Positions 39,868 through 48,580 of a stretch of DNA of 64,000 nucleotides are shown here, one piece after another. Source of the DNA: Ralstonia pickettii (GTDB lineage: Bacteria; Pseudomonadota; Gammaproteobacteria; Burkholderiales; Burkholderiaceae); contig NZ_MCGB01000025.1 of NCBI RefSeq assembly GCF_001699815.1, forward strand, positions 186,001 to 250,000, in the 5' to 3' direction. The notes under the pieces were generated by a model. The model made no database searches, was not told the origin of the DNA, and saw only the letters and a list, made by a program, of their open reading frames with translations. Made by a program: the position numbers and the translations under genes. Numbering within the stretch: position 1 is the first letter of the stretch; each line of letters starts with the position of its first letter.

Positions 39868-40581
39868 ATGGCGATACGAATTGCCTCGGTGGAAGACAAC
39901 CAGGCGCAATCGGATTTGATCCGCGAGATCCTGATTTCGTCTGGATACGAATGCGAGTGTTTCAGTAACGGGGATGCCTTCGTCAAGGCGCTGCGGGATC
40001 GCACGTTCGACCTGCTGCTGCTCGACTGGCAGTTGCCCGATATCAGCGGCATCCAGCTTGTGAGCTGGGTGCGGCAGACGGTCGGCCCGGCGCTGCCGGT
40101 GCTGTTTCTGACCAACCGTTCGCTCGAAGACGACGTGGTGCGTGGGCTGGCTGCCGGCGCCGACGATTACGTCGTCAAGCCGGTGCGCCGCGCCGAGCTG
40201 GTGGCGCGCGTCGGTGCGCTGCTGCGTCGTGCCGCGCCGCGCACGAGCGAATCGCTCGAACGCATTCGCGTCGGCCCGTACGCAGTGGACCCCGTCGGGC
40301 GCGTGCTGACGTTGAATGGCTCGCAGGTTGAGCTTTCGCCGCGCGAGTTCGATCTTGGGCTGTACCTGTTCCGCAATGTCGGCAAGCTGGTGCCGCGTGA
40401 GCTGATCGAGCAGGCAGTGTGGGGGCGCAGCATCGGCCCGGATTCGCGCACGCTTGCCACCCATATCTCCAAGCTGCGGCTCAAACTCGATCTCAATCAG
40501 AAGAATGGCGTGCGGCTGGTCTCGGTGTACTCGCACGGCTATCGGCTCGAAACCACGCAGGAAGATGGTGAAGCAAGCTGA
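39868..40581 (+). CDS. Response regulator, OmpR/PhoB family
   Basis: A 237-residue two-component regulator. The receiver domain has the acidic pair E9-D10, the phosphoacceptor D53 (LLLLDWQLPD), the switch Thr in FLTNRS and the conserved Lys in VVKPVRR. The winged-helix output domain shows ELSPREFDLGLYLFRNVG, the recognition helix DSRTLATHISKLRLKL and the wing VYSHGYRLE. It starts the cassette and overlaps the FecR-like gene by 17 bases. The cognate kinase is most likely the CHASE2 histidine kinase at 42237-44570. Confidence 0.93.
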   Translation: MAIRIASVEDNQAQSDLIREILISSGYECECFSNGDAFVKALRDRTFDLLLLDWQLPDISGIQLVSWVRQTVGPALPVLFLTNRSLEDDVVRGLAAGADDYVVKPVRRAELVARVGALLRRAAPRTSESLERIRVGPYAVDPVGRVLTLNGSQVELSPREFDLGLYLFRNVGKLVPRELIEQAVWGRSIGPDSRTLATHISKLRLKLDLNQKNGVRLVSVYSHGYRLETTQEDGEAS

Positions 40582-42244
40582 CGCAATCTGGGGTGGTTTG
40601 ATTGGGCGCGCCGCGTTTGTCGGCGCGTTCGTTCTTTTTGGCGGCGTGTGGCAGGCGGCGATGGCTCAGCCTTCCGGCGCTGACGGTGGCGATTTCATCT
40701 ATCGCGTGCAGCAGGGCGACACGCTGATCAACCTCGCTGAACGTTACATGGACAGCGTCGAAGGCTGGCGCCTGCTGCAGCGGCGCAACCATGTGGCCGA
40801 TCCGTATCGGTTGAAGCCCGGCTCGCTCCTCCGGATTTCGTTCGATCGCATTCCAGTGGTGCCCTCGACGGCGCAGGTGGTGTTTGCACGCGATGCAACC
40901 ACCGGCGGCAAGCCGCTGCAAGCGGGCATGAAGCTCGCTGAAGAGTCGCAGATCGACACCGGCGACAAAGGTGGAGTCACGCTGGCTTTTGATGACGGCA
41001 CACGCGTGACGGTGCCGCCGGGCAGCCACGTGGCGCTCTCGCGTGTGCGGGCGTTTGCGCGTGCCGGGCTGATCGATGTACGCGTGCACGTGAAGAAAGG
41101 CGAAGCGGAATCCAACGTCTCGCCCAAGAAGAGCGGCGTGGGCCGTTACGAGATTTCCACGCCTGCGCTGGTGACGGGCGTGCGAGGTACGCGTTTCCGC
41201 GTGCGGGCCAGCGAAGCGGGTTCGACGAGTTCCGTGCTGGAAGGTGAGGTTGCCACAAGCGCCGGTCGTCAGAGGCAAGCGGTCAAGGCTGGCTTTGGCG
41301 TGGTGGCATCGGCGGGACACCTCAAGCGGGCTGCGTTGCCGGCGGCGCCCAAACTCGACGTCATTCCGCAACTTGTGCAGACGCCGTGCCTGCGCGCGAC
41401 GTGGCAGCCGGTCAGGGGCGCGGTCGGCTATCGCGCTGCAGTGGCGCGGGATGCCGCGCTGACCGAACTCAGCGCCTATCAATTGAGCAAGACGCCCGCG
41501 GTAACGCTCTGCGGCGATGAGGACGGCGACTACACGCTCGTCGTGCAAAGCATCGACGCACTCGGACTGACTAGCGAATCGGCCACGCGGCCGTTCACCG
41601 TGCGCCTGCACCCGGAAGCGCCTTATACGATCCAGCCCGCCAGCGGCCGGACCTACCGCAGCGGGGACGTGGCATTTGCATGGGCTGTCGTGTCCGATGC
41701 TGGTAGCTATGACATGGAAGTGGCGGGCACCGAGAGCTTTGCCTCGCCGGCTGTTCAGCAGCATGGCGAGGACGTGCGTCTGACCAGGCCGTTGACGGCT
41801 GGCACATGGTGGTGGCGTGTGCGCTCGGTGGCAGCGGACGGCAAAACCGGCCCGTGGAGCGATGTGCTTCGTTTTCGCGTGCTCGACATTCCGCCGGACG
41901 CCGTACCGACAGCCGAAGTGGAAGCGAGCGATGACGGCAAGCTGCATGCCCACTGGTCGGCGTTGTCGCCCGAACTGGCGGCATCTGGCGCGCGCACGCG
42001 TGTGCAACTGGCGGCCGACACAAGCTTCGCCAAACCCATCGCCGACATCGTGAGCGAAGGCAACGAGGCCACCATTCCGCGGCCGCCGTCCGGCGTGTAT
42101 TACATCCGCACCGGCGTCGACTTGGGCGATGCGGCATCGGTGGTCTACGCCAAGCCGCAGCGCATTGACGTCGGTGCCTTCGTCGGCGATTCCGCGCGCA
42201 GCCCGGTGCAGAGCGGCGGCGGCAATCTCCTCCTCAATGACTGA
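40565..42244 (+). CDS. Secreted LysM-FecR domain protein with FN3-like repeats
   Basis: A 559-residue exported protein. A signal peptide (hydrophobic about 9-33, cleavage near AMAQ) is followed by a LysM domain at about 44-92 (YRVQQGDTLINLAERYM), which could bind peptidoglycan. Next is a FecR-type domain at about 115-245 (DTGDKGGVTLAFDDGTRVTVPP; GVRGTRFRV), then two or three fibronectin-like repeats (TWWWRVRSVAADGKTGPW). No sigma factor is nearby, so it is not a classical FecR. It starts within the end of the response regulator gene and ends 8 bases inside the kinase gene, which implies coupled translation. It is probably a periplasmic or wall-bound sensor partner of the kinase. Confidence 0.88.
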   Translation: MVKQADAIWGGLIGRAAFVGAFVLFGGVWQAAMAQPSGADGGDFIYRVQQGDTLINLAERYMDSVEGWRLLQRRNHVADPYRLKPGSLLRISFDRIPVVPSTAQVVFARDATTGGKPLQAGMKLAEESQIDTGDKGGVTLAFDDGTRVTVPPGSHVALSRVRAFARAGLIDVRVHVKKGEAESNVSPKKSGVGRYEISTPALVTGVRGTRFRVRASEAGSTSSVLEGEVATSAGRQRQAVKAGFGVVASAGHLKRAALPAAPKLDVIPQLVQTPCLRATWQPVRGAVGYRAAVARDAALTELSAYQLSKTPAVTLCGDEDGDYTLVVQSIDALGLTSESATRPFTVRLHPEAPYTIQPASGRTYRSGDVAFAWAVVSDAGSYDMEVAGTESFASPAVQQHGEDVRLTRPLTAGTWWWRVRSVAADGKTGPWSDVLRFRVLDIPPDAVPTAEVEASDDGKLHAHWSALSPELAASGARTRVQLAADTSFAKPIADIVSEGNEATIPRPPSGVYYIRTGVDLGDAASVVYAKPQRIDVGAFVGDSARSPVQSGGGNLLLND

Positions 42245-44570
42245 ACCCGTACCCGCCCAATCGGCCGTGCGCAGCCTTGGGCGGCGCGCGCTGGTGGAGT
42301 GGGGGGTGCTGGTGGCGCTGGCAGCGCTGTTGACATTCGGCGCGGTGCGCTGGAGCGTGGTCGCGCGGCTGGATGCGGCGCTATACGACACGGTCGTCAC
42401 GCTGCACGGGCATGCACCGCGCGACGACATCGTCGTCGTTGCCATTGATGACCAGAGTCTTGACGCAGTGGGACGCTGGCCCTGGCCCCGCAGCCGCTTG
42501 GCCGACCTGATTACGCGGGTGGGACGGGCGCAGCCGCGCGCCATCGGCGTCGATATTCTGCTGATCGAACCCGATCTCGCGCAGCCCGAAGGCGATCGAG
42601 CATTGACTGCCGCCATCGAGCAGGCCGGACACGTCATCCTGCCGGCCTTGCCGGAGCGCACCGAGCAGGGGCGCGTGTATCACTATCCGTTCCTCGGTAT
42701 CAACGCGTCCGTCGCGCATATCAATGCCGCCCCCGATGCGGATAGCGTGGTGCGCGGCATGTATCTGGCAGAGGGGCCGCGAGCGCATGTGCTGGACCAT
42801 CTTGCCGTGCAGCTTGCGCGGCACGCGCTGCGCCCGCCTTCATCCGTACCGGCGCTGCCTGATGCGGAGTCCGACGCCGGCGGTTGGATGCGGCAGGCGC
42901 ATATCCGCCTGAATTTTGCGGGGCCGGCCGGTACCTACCGGCATGTGCCGGCGCTGGATGTGCTCAACGGCCACGTGCCGACCGAGGTGCTTGCCGGCAA
43001 GCTGGTGCTGATCGGGGCCACCGCATCGGGAGTGTCCGACATCTTTGCGACGCCGCCCTCGCGCACGATGAGCGGCGTCGAAGTGCTTGCCAATGCCACG
43101 CAGACGGTACTCGACGGCAGCGCCATCCTGCCGGCGCCACCGGGCGTGTTCTGGGCGATGACGCTGCTCCCCCTGCTGATGACCGCATTTGCCGTGCGCT
43201 GGCTCACGCCGCGCATGGCGCTTGCCGTGGCGGTAACGGGTGCCGCCGTGTTGTTGCTGAGCGCAATCGGCGCGCTGGTGGTCGGCAATCGCTGGCTGCC
43301 GCCGTTTGCGGCGCTGGTGGGCCCGCTGGTGTTGTATCCGCTGTGGAGCTGGCGCCAGCAGGAAGCCGCGTTGCGCTTTCTGCGCGACGAGCTGCAGCGT
43401 CTGGCGCGCGAGCCCGGCCTGTTGGGCGATACCGCGCCGCTGGCCCGCACCGGCCGCACGCTCGGCGCGCACATGGATGCCGTCGCCTCGCTGACGGACA
43501 AGCTGCGTGGGCTGCGCCGCTTCCTGGCCGATGCGCTGGAGAGCCTGCCCGATGCGACCGTCATCTGCACGCACGACGGCACGATCCGCCTGGCGAATGG
43601 CCGAAGCGCAGACCTGGCCGGCCAGATGCAGACGCCGGGCCAGATCCGCGCGGCCGCGCTGCGCGACCTGTCGACGCTGCTGGCGCGTGCGTTTCCCGAC
43701 CCCACAGCGGGAGAGCACTACTGGGCACGCTGGCTCGCCGATCCCACCGGGCTCGAACCTGTCGAGCTACAGACGCACGACGGCCGCTCGATGTTGATGC
43801 ATGCTGCCGCGTTGCGGGACGAAGCGGGCCGCCCTGTCGACATCATCGTCAGCTTTGCCGACATCACCCCGGTGCGGCAGGCGGAACGCCATCGCGAAGA
43901 AGCACTGCAGTTCATCTCGCACGATATGCGCTCGCCGCAGAGTGCCATCCTTGCCCTGATCGAACTGCAGCGCGATGCCTCGCGTGCGCTGGACCGCGAG
44001 GTGCTGCTGTTTCGCATCGAGCAGCTTTCGTCGCGAACACTTGAGCTGGCCGATGCCTTTATCGACCTGGCGCGCGCCGAATCGCAAACGCTCAAGCTGG
44101 TGGATGTGGATCTGGTGGGCCTTGTGCTCGATGCCGCCGACGAGGTCTGGCCGCTCGCGAATCGCCACCAGGTGGAAGTGCGCGTGGTGGCCGACATCGA
44201 AGCAGCGGTGCGCGGCGAGCCGCGCTTGCTGGTGCGCGCGCTGGTGAACCTGCTCAACAACGCCATCAAGTTCAGCGCAGCCGGCTCCATGGTGACGGTA
44301 TCGGTGGAGCAGGACGAGGCGATGTTCTCGGTGGCCGTGGCCGACCAGGGTGCTGGCATTGCCCTGGCTGATCAGCCGCGGCTGTTCCAGCCGTTCCATC
44401 GCTTGCATGAGGGCGCGGCCAATGCGCCGTCCGGCAGTGGGCTGGGTCTCGTGTTCGTGAAGACCGTGGTTGACCGGCACGGCGGCCGGATTGCTGTGCA
44501 GAGTGCACCGGGTCTGGGTTCCACCTTCACGCTGTGGCTGCCGCGCGCCAAGCATCGCCACGACGCCTGA
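42237..44570 (+). CDS. CHASE2-domain sensor histidine kinase
   Basis: A 777-residue membrane kinase. One N-terminal helix (about 18-38) leads into a periplasmic CHASE2 domain at about 50-300 (DDIVVVAIDDQSLDAVGRWPWPR; KLVLIGATASGVSDIFATP). Three further helices follow at about 303-375, then a PAS-like domain at about 440-555, HisKA with H562 (LQFISHDMRSPQ), and HATPase with the N box (LVNLLNNAIKFS), G1 (VADQGAGIA) and G2 (SGSGLGLVFVK). All catalytic boxes are intact. It overlaps the LysM-FecR gene by 8 bases, suggesting that the FecR-like protein and the CHASE2 domain sense together in the periplasm. The ligand is unknown. Confidence 0.93.
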   Translation: MTEPVPAQSAVRSLGRRALVEWGVLVALAALLTFGAVRWSVVARLDAALYDTVVTLHGHAPRDDIVVVAIDDQSLDAVGRWPWPRSRLADLITRVGRAQPRAIGVDILLIEPDLAQPEGDRALTAAIEQAGHVILPALPERTEQGRVYHYPFLGINASVAHINAAPDADSVVRGMYLAEGPRAHVLDHLAVQLARHALRPPSSVPALPDAESDAGGWMRQAHIRLNFAGPAGTYRHVPALDVLNGHVPTEVLAGKLVLIGATASGVSDIFATPPSRTMSGVEVLANATQTVLDGSAILPAPPGVFWAMTLLPLLMTAFAVRWLTPRMALAVAVTGAAVLLLSAIGALVVGNRWLPPFAALVGPLVLYPLWSWRQQEAALRFLRDELQRLAREPGLLGDTAPLARTGRTLGAHMDAVASLTDKLRGLRRFLADALESLPDATVICTHDGTIRLANGRSADLAGQMQTPGQIRAAALRDLSTLLARAFPDPTAGEHYWARWLADPTGLEPVELQTHDGRSMLMHAAALRDEAGRPVDIIVSFADITPVRQAERHREEALQFISHDMRSPQSAILALIELQRDASRALDREVLLFRIEQLSSRTLELADAFIDLARAESQTLKLVDVDLVGLVLDAADEVWPLANRHQVEVRVVADIEAAVRGEPRLLVRALVNLLNNAIKFSAAGSMVTVSVEQDEAMFSVAVADQGAGIALADQPRLFQPFHRLHEGAANAPSGSGLGLVFVKTVVDRHGGRIAVQSAPGLGSTFTLWLPRAKHRHDA

Positions 44571-44746
44571 GGCCATCGCGGCCTCGTGTGGTCTTCGCCA
44601 CATTTCCTTTTCAATCATTTGCATTTCGGCACTGCGGCGGCCCTACAGTTCATTGGCCGACCCGCACAGCATGTGCCGGTGACACACCGGCCGAGAGACG
44701 ACGGCACCTTGGAAAACCGAGCACAGACACGCCCGAGGCGCCCCGC

Positions 44747-44947
44747 ATGTTGAGCCAGACTGCAACCGATGTTTTGAGCGAATGCGACTACGAATGCGTT
44801 CGCGCGCAACTGCATCAAGCCCTGCGCGGCGACGGGAACCCGCCGCAGGTCGAATGCTTCTGGCTGGCTGGTCGGCACGTATCCATGTGGCGCGGCGGTG
44901 GTCGCGACGGCAGCAATGCACAACAACATCGTCGCACCACCGCCTGA
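44747..44947 (+). CDS. Possible small protein between kinase and second regulator
   Basis: A 66-residue open frame beginning MLSQTATDVLSECDYECV, with three Cys residues and an Arg/Gly-rich end. It lacks a good ribosome-binding site and I recognise no family. It fills most of the gap between the kinase and the pseudo-receiver regulator. It may be a genuine small gene or chance; I consider it doubtful. Confidence 0.3.
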   Translation: MLSQTATDVLSECDYECVRAQLHQALRGDGNPPQVECFWLAGRHVSMWRGGGRDGSNAQQHRRTTA

Positions 44948-44981
44948 TTGCGCCGCACGCAGTCAACTACGAAACCGAGCC

Positions 44982-45689
44982 ATGAAAATCGGTCTGATCG
45001 ATACGCACCTCGCCCGCCAGCAGGCGATCCACTCCGCGTTGCAGCCCACGCGCTTTGAATGTGTGCCGCTGTTTCTCTCTCGCCAGGTCTTTGAAGCCAT
45101 CGATCTGCACGGCATCAACCTGCTGATGGTCGGCGCGCATGCGCACGACATGCCAGGCCTGTCGCTGGTGCGCAGCGTGCGCGAGCGCGTGGGCCCCGGT
45201 ATGGCGATCGTCTACCTCGCCGACGGCCAGGCCGATACCGAAACCGCAGAGGCGCTCAACCACGGTGCAGACCTGTGCTTCCAAGGTGATATCCGTGCAC
45301 CTGAGTTGCTGGCGCGGCTCGATGCGTTGATCCGCCGCTTTGCCGTGAGCCGCGCCGTGCGGGCGTCGGAGATTCGCCTGGGGCCGTATACGCTCGATCG
45401 GCAGAATCGTTCCATCCGCCTGCACGATGCGTCGGTGTCAGTGCATGCGCGTGAGTTTGAGTTGGCGCTGCTCTTGTTTGCGAATGCGGGGCGTGTACTC
45501 TCGCGCGCAGACATCGAACTGGCGCTCTGGGGCCGCGAGCTGAGCCCGTATTCACGCACGCTCGATACGCATGTCTCGCGCCTGCGCAAGAAATTGCTGC
45601 TCGGCACGGAAAACGGTCTGCGGCTGCGCGCCATCTACGGGCAGGGTTTCTGCCTGGAGCGCGTGATCGACGCCGAAGCAACGCACTGA
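44982..45689 (+). CDS. OmpR-family protein with degenerate (pseudo-)receiver
   Basis: A 235-residue protein that aligns end to end with the response regulator at 39868-40581 (for example GADLCFQGDIRAPEL against GADDYVVKPVRRAEL). The residues that make a receiver phosphorylatable are gone: the phosphoacceptor Asp is G51 (LLMVGAHAHDM), the switch Thr is Ala (VYLADGQ), the conserved Lys is Gly, and the N-terminal acidic pair is reduced to one Asp (LIDTHL). The winged-helix domain is intact (FELALLLFANAGRVLSR; SRTLDTHVSRLRKKL). So it probably binds DNA independently of phosphorylation, perhaps regulated by dimerisation or another signal. It may have arisen by duplication of the first regulator. 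Confidence 0.88.
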   Translation: MKIGLIDTHLARQQAIHSALQPTRFECVPLFLSRQVFEAIDLHGINLLMVGAHAHDMPGLSLVRSVRERVGPGMAIVYLADGQADTETAEALNHGADLCFQGDIRAPELLARLDALIRRFAVSRAVRASEIRLGPYTLDRQNRSIRLHDASVSVHAREFELALLLFANAGRVLSRADIELALWGRELSPYSRTLDTHVSRLRKKLLLGTENGLRLRAIYGQGFCLERVIDAEATH

Positions 45690-45716
45690 CAGCCTTGACC
45701 CGCCGGAGCCGCTGCC

Positions 45717-45968
45717 ATGCAATTGCTCTGTATCACCATCCTCATCGGCTTTCTGGCCGGGCTTGTGGCCCGATGGGTGACGCCGCGCTGCGGCGCAAGC
45801 GGCTTCGTCCTCACCATCATGGTCGGCATTGCCGGTGCGCTGGCCGCGGCCTTTCTCGGCCAGTTGCTGCATTGGTATGAGCCCGGCCAATTGGCGGGGT
45901 TTGCCGGCGCGGTCGTGGGCGCCGTCATCCTGCTGGCCGGCTATCACGTGCTGGCACGCGAACGCTGA
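45717..45968 (+). CDS. GlsB/YeaQ/YmgE-family membrane protein
   Basis: An 83-residue protein with three hydrophobic helices (LCITILIGFLAGLVARW; SGFVLTIMVGIAGALAAAF; LAGFAGAVVGAVILLAGYHV) and Gly-rich turns, the pattern of the transglycosylase-associated (GlsB/YeaQ/YmgE) stress-response proteins. Function in the family is not established. It begins 27 bases after the pseudo-receiver gene and is followed by a terminator, so it likely ends the same transcription unit. Confidence 0.85.
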   Translation: MQLLCITILIGFLAGLVARWVTPRCGASGFVLTIMVGIAGALAAAFLGQLLHWYEPGQLAGFAGAVVGAVILLAGYHVLARER

Positions 45969-45985
45969 GTCGGTCGCTTCAACGT

Positions 45986-46012
45986 AAAGCCCTGCAAGAC
46001 GGGGTTTTTTTG
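45986..46012 (+). terminator. Terminator after the GlsB-like gene
   Basis: AAAGCCC (45986-45992) pairs with GGGGTTT (46001-46007), one mismatch, and is followed by a run of T. It closes the regulator/GlsB transcription unit. Confidence 0.7.
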
Positions 46013-46059
46013 TTGGTGAAGCAGGGGAGGGGATTCGAGCGCCCACCACTAAAAGAAAC

Positions 46060-46169
46060 GCCCTGACACTCGGGACAGCAGCATCAGGGCCAAGAAGGCC
46101 GCGGCTCTCTCTTCCGCGACCGGAGCGCACCCACGAGGGGTCGGTGCAAGCTCAGGTTACGTGGCTGAG
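46060..46169. ncRNA. Candidate structured RNA with four consecutive hairpins
   Basis: Between the GlsB-like gene and gntR, four stems follow one another: GCCCTGA with TCAGGGC (46060-46090); GGCCGCGG with CCGCGACC (46097-46121, one mismatch); GAGC-GCACC with GGTGC-aa-GCTC (46123-46153); and CTCAG with CTGAG (46151-46169). The last two share bases 46151-46153 and so are mutually exclusive. No open frame explains it. Strand and function are unknown; I match it to no known riboswitch or sRNA. Confidence 0.35.
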
Positions 46170-46243
46170 AGCGGGCGAATGCAAATCTTTATCAACAGCG
46201 CTGAGGGTCGGCGAATGGGCGAGGCGCTGCGCAACTAGTAAGA

Positions 46244-46255
46244 CGTCGTACAACA
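46244..46255 (-). promoter_or_regulatory. Second copy of the putative GntR operator
   Basis: CGTCGTACAACA here is the exact reverse complement of TGTTGTACGACG at 47100-47111. Its core GTCGTACAAC is palindromic except for one position pair, the type of site bound by FadR-subfamily repressors. It lies 20 bases beyond the gntR stop, facing the hairpin region. Confidence 0.5.
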
Positions 46256-46274
46256 TGGGGCCGTATTGGCCGGC

Positions 46275-47030
46275 TCAGCTGCCTGTCGCGGCCGATTGAG
46301 TGCCAGCCGCTTCGTGCGCACGACGCAGGCGTTCCCGGCTGTTTGACAGATGCATGCGCATGGCAGCGCGGGCGGCTTCAGGGTCTTTGCGGGCGATGGC
46401 TTCAAAGACGCTGTGGTGCTCGCGGTTGACCGTGGCGCGCAGTTCCGGAGCGTTCAGGTATCCGACCTGTGCCAGCCCGATCCGCGTGCGAGGGATGAGC
46501 GTCTTGCCGAGTTGGGCGAGGGCGCCGACAAAATGTTCATTGCCGGTGGCGCGCGCGATGCTGAGGTGAAACTGCAGGTCGGAGGTGGCGCTGTCGTTGC
46601 CGTCCGCCTGGTCCTGCTCAATGGCTTCGAGTGCCAAACGCAGGGCATCGATCTCGGTGGGAGAAATGCGCTGTGCGGCCAGGCCAGCGCACTCCGTCTC
46701 AATGGCGACGCGCAATTCCAGCATGCTCAGAATGTCGTGCATCGTGGAGGCATCGCCCAGCGGGATGCTGTTGTCTGCGCGCGGCGGCAGGACAAAGCTG
46801 CCGATGCCGTGCCGCGTTTCGATCATCCCCTTGGCTTGCAGGCGCGAAATGGCTTCGCGTATCACCGTGCGGCTCACGCCCAGCGCTTCCATCAATGCGG
46901 ATTCCGTCGGCAGCTTGTCGCCAATGCGCAGCGATTCGTTGGCGATGCGCCCTTTGATGTGGTCCACCACTACGTCCGCCAGGCTTTGGGTGCGGCGCAC
47001 GTGCGTTGCGGGCGAACTGGCGGTGGGCAT
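46275..47030 (-). CDS. GntR-family (FadR subfamily) transcriptional regulator
   Basis: A 251-residue repressor-like protein. The N-terminal winged helix is at about 15-82 ([42 protein letters not shown]), and the C-terminal FCD ligand domain is helical ([40 protein letters not shown]) with the metal-binding Asp/His set. I chose the ATG at 47030, which has GGAG 9 bases upstream; the TTG at 47084 is weaker. It is divergent from gudD with a short control region, so it is most likely the glucarate-responsive regulator of the locus. Confidence 0.9.
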   Translation of the reverse strand: MPTASSPATHVRRTQSLADVVVDHIKGRIANESLRIGDKLPTESALMEALGVSRTVIREAISRLQAKGMIETRHGIGSFVLPPRADNSIPLGDASTMHDILSMLELRVAIETECAGLAAQRISPTEIDALRLALEAIEQDQADGNDSATSDLQFHLSIARATGNEHFVGALAQLGKTLIPRTRIGLAQVGYLNAPELRATVNREHHSVFEAIARKDPEAARAAMRMHLSNSRERLRRAHEAAGTQSAATGS

Positions 47031-47085
47031 GCGGTCTCCGGGAGGGGCGGGTTTACCAGGGGTGGTTCGGTCGGAATGTGTCAAT

Positions 47086-47111
47086 TATAGTCGCATCCGT
47101 GTTGTACGACG
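47086..47111 (+). promoter_or_regulatory. gudD promoter -10 and overlapping operator
   Basis: TATAGT at 47086-47091 is a good -10 with no clear -35. Right behind it TGTTGTACGACG (47100-47111) would cover the transcription start, a place suited to repression. Its exact inverted copy is at 46244-46255. The binding protein is inferred to be the adjacent GntR regulator. Confidence 0.5.
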
Positions 47112-47133
47112 ACTGATGACATACGTGATGACC

Positions 47134-48486
47134 ATGGATCACAAAACCACCGACTCCCCACTTCGCACGCCGCGCGTTACCCGCCTTCAAGTCATTCCCG
47201 TGGCGGGCCGCGACAGTATGTTGTTGAATCTGAGCGGCGCGCACGGCCCGTTCTTCACCCGCAATATCGTCCTCCTGGAGGACTCCGAGGGTCATACCGG
47301 GGTGGGCGAGGTGCCGGGCGGCGAGTCCATCCGCAAGACCATCGAGGACGCGACGCCGCTGGTTGTCGGACAACCGATCGGCGCGTACAACAACGTATTG
47401 AACAGCGTACGTCGCCAATTTGCCGATCGCGACGTCGCCGGCCGGGGGTTGCAGACCTTCGACCTGCGCACCACCGTGCATGCGGTGACGGCGCTGGAAA
47501 GCGCGCTGCTCGACTTGCTCGGCCAGCATCTGGGCGTGCCTGTGGCGGCGCTGCTGGGGCAGGGGCAACAGCGCGACAAGGTGCCGGTGCTCGGCTACCT
47601 GTTCTTCGTGGGCGACCGCAAACGCACCGACCTGGACTACGCCGACGGCAGCGATGCCACGGACGACTGGACCCGCGTGCGCCACGAAGAAGCGCTTACG
47701 CCGGAGGCGGTCGTGCGCCTCGCAAAGGCCGCCCATGCGCGCTATGGCTTCAAGGATTTCAAGCTCAAGGGCGGTGTGCTGAGCGGCGATGACGAAATGG
47801 TCGTCACGACTGCATTGGCCGAGGCCTTTCCCGAGGCGCGCGTCACGCTGGACCCGAACGGCGCGTGGTCGCTGGCCGAGGCCATTCGCCTGTGCCGCGA
47901 CAAGCACGACGTGCTGGCCTACGCCGAAGACCCGTGCGGCGCCGAGGGCGGTTACTCGGGCCGCGAAGTGATGGCGGAATTCCGCCGCGCCACGGGCCTG
48001 CCGACGGCCACCAACATGATCGCCACCGACTGGCGCCAGATGGGGCACGCCATTCAGTTGCACTCCGTCGACATTCCGCTGGCCGATCCGCATTTCTGGA
48101 CGATGCAGGGCTCGGTGCGCGTGGCGCAGATGTGCGACGACTGGGGCCTGACCTGGGGTTCGCACTCCAACAATCACTTCGACATTTCATTGGCGATGTT
48201 TACGCACGTGGCCGCGGCTGCGCCGGGCAACATCACCGCCATCGACACGCACTGGATCTGGCAAGACGGACAGCGCCTGACGCGTGAACCGTTCCAGATC
48301 GTCGGCGGTGAGATTGCCGTTCCGGCCGCCCCGGGCCTGGGCGTCACGGTCGACATGGAGCAACTGGAGAAGGCCCACGCCCTCTACAAGCAGCACGGCC
48401 TGGGCGCGCGCGACGACGCAATCGCCATGCGCCAATTGATTCCCAACTGGCAGTTCGACAACAAGCGCCCCTGCATGGTGCGTTGA
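47134..48486 (+). CDS. gudD: Glucarate dehydratase GudD
   Basis: An enolase-superfamily enzyme that dehydrates D-glucarate (and L-idarate) to 5-keto-4-deoxy-D-glucarate. The sequence follows E. coli GudD closely: [40 protein letters not shown], the catalytic KLKG, the metal ligands in LDPNGAWS and YAEDPCG, and the catalytic His in [11 protein letters not shown]. Starts at 47116, 47128 and 47134 are possible; the operator position disfavours the first, and 47134 gives 450 residues. It is the first gene of the sugar locus, followed 94 bases later by gudP. The next enzyme (KDG-type dehydratase/aldolase) is not in the window. Confidence 0.95.
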   Translation: MDHKTTDSPLRTPRVTRLQVIPVAGRDSMLLNLSGAHGPFFTRNIVLLEDSEGHTGVGEVPGGESIRKTIEDATPLVVGQPIGAYNNVLNSVRRQFADRDVAGRGLQTFDLRTTVHAVTALESALLDLLGQHLGVPVAALLGQGQQRDKVPVLGYLFFVGDRKRTDLDYADGSDATDDWTRVRHEEALTPEAVVRLAKAAHARYGFKDFKLKGGVLSGDDEMVVTTALAEAFPEARVTLDPNGAWSLAEAIRLCRDKHDVLAYAEDPCGAEGGYSGREVMAEFRRATGLPTATNMIATDWRQMGHAIQLHSVDIPLADPHFWTMQGSVRVAQMCDDWGLTWGSHSNNHFDISLAMFTHVAAAAPGNITAIDTHWIWQDGQRLTREPFQIVGGEIAVPAAPGLGVTVDMEQLEKAHALYKQHGLGARDDAIAMRQLIPNWQFDNKRPCMVR

Positions 48487-48580
48487 CTGTTGACTGCTAC
48501 GGCGGAACCCGAGGCGGCGCACGTCGTAGCACGCCGCCTCGTAGATCGGTAACCAATAAAAAAATATCGGAGACAACACC

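Noticed and set aside
40493-42661. A 722-codon minus-strand open frame over the FecR and kinase genes
   Set aside because: It is a shadow frame over two convincing genes with signal peptide and domain structure.
46020-46050. tRNA- or tmRNA-like 3' end (GGGATTCGAGCGCCCACCA)
   Set aside because: No acceptor, D-arm or anticodon partner can be folded with it.
46123-46153. Guanidine-II (mini-ykkC) riboswitch suggested by an ACGA loop
   Set aside because: The class needs two similar ACGR hairpins; only one is present and no guanidine-related gene follows.
46150-46175. TPP riboswitch suggested by GGCTGAGA
   Set aside because: The remaining conserved TPP elements (ACCTGA and the matching 3' part) are missing.
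46585-47133. Upstream extension of the gudD frame across gntR
   Set aside because: It is antisense to gntR and passes through the promoter/operator region.
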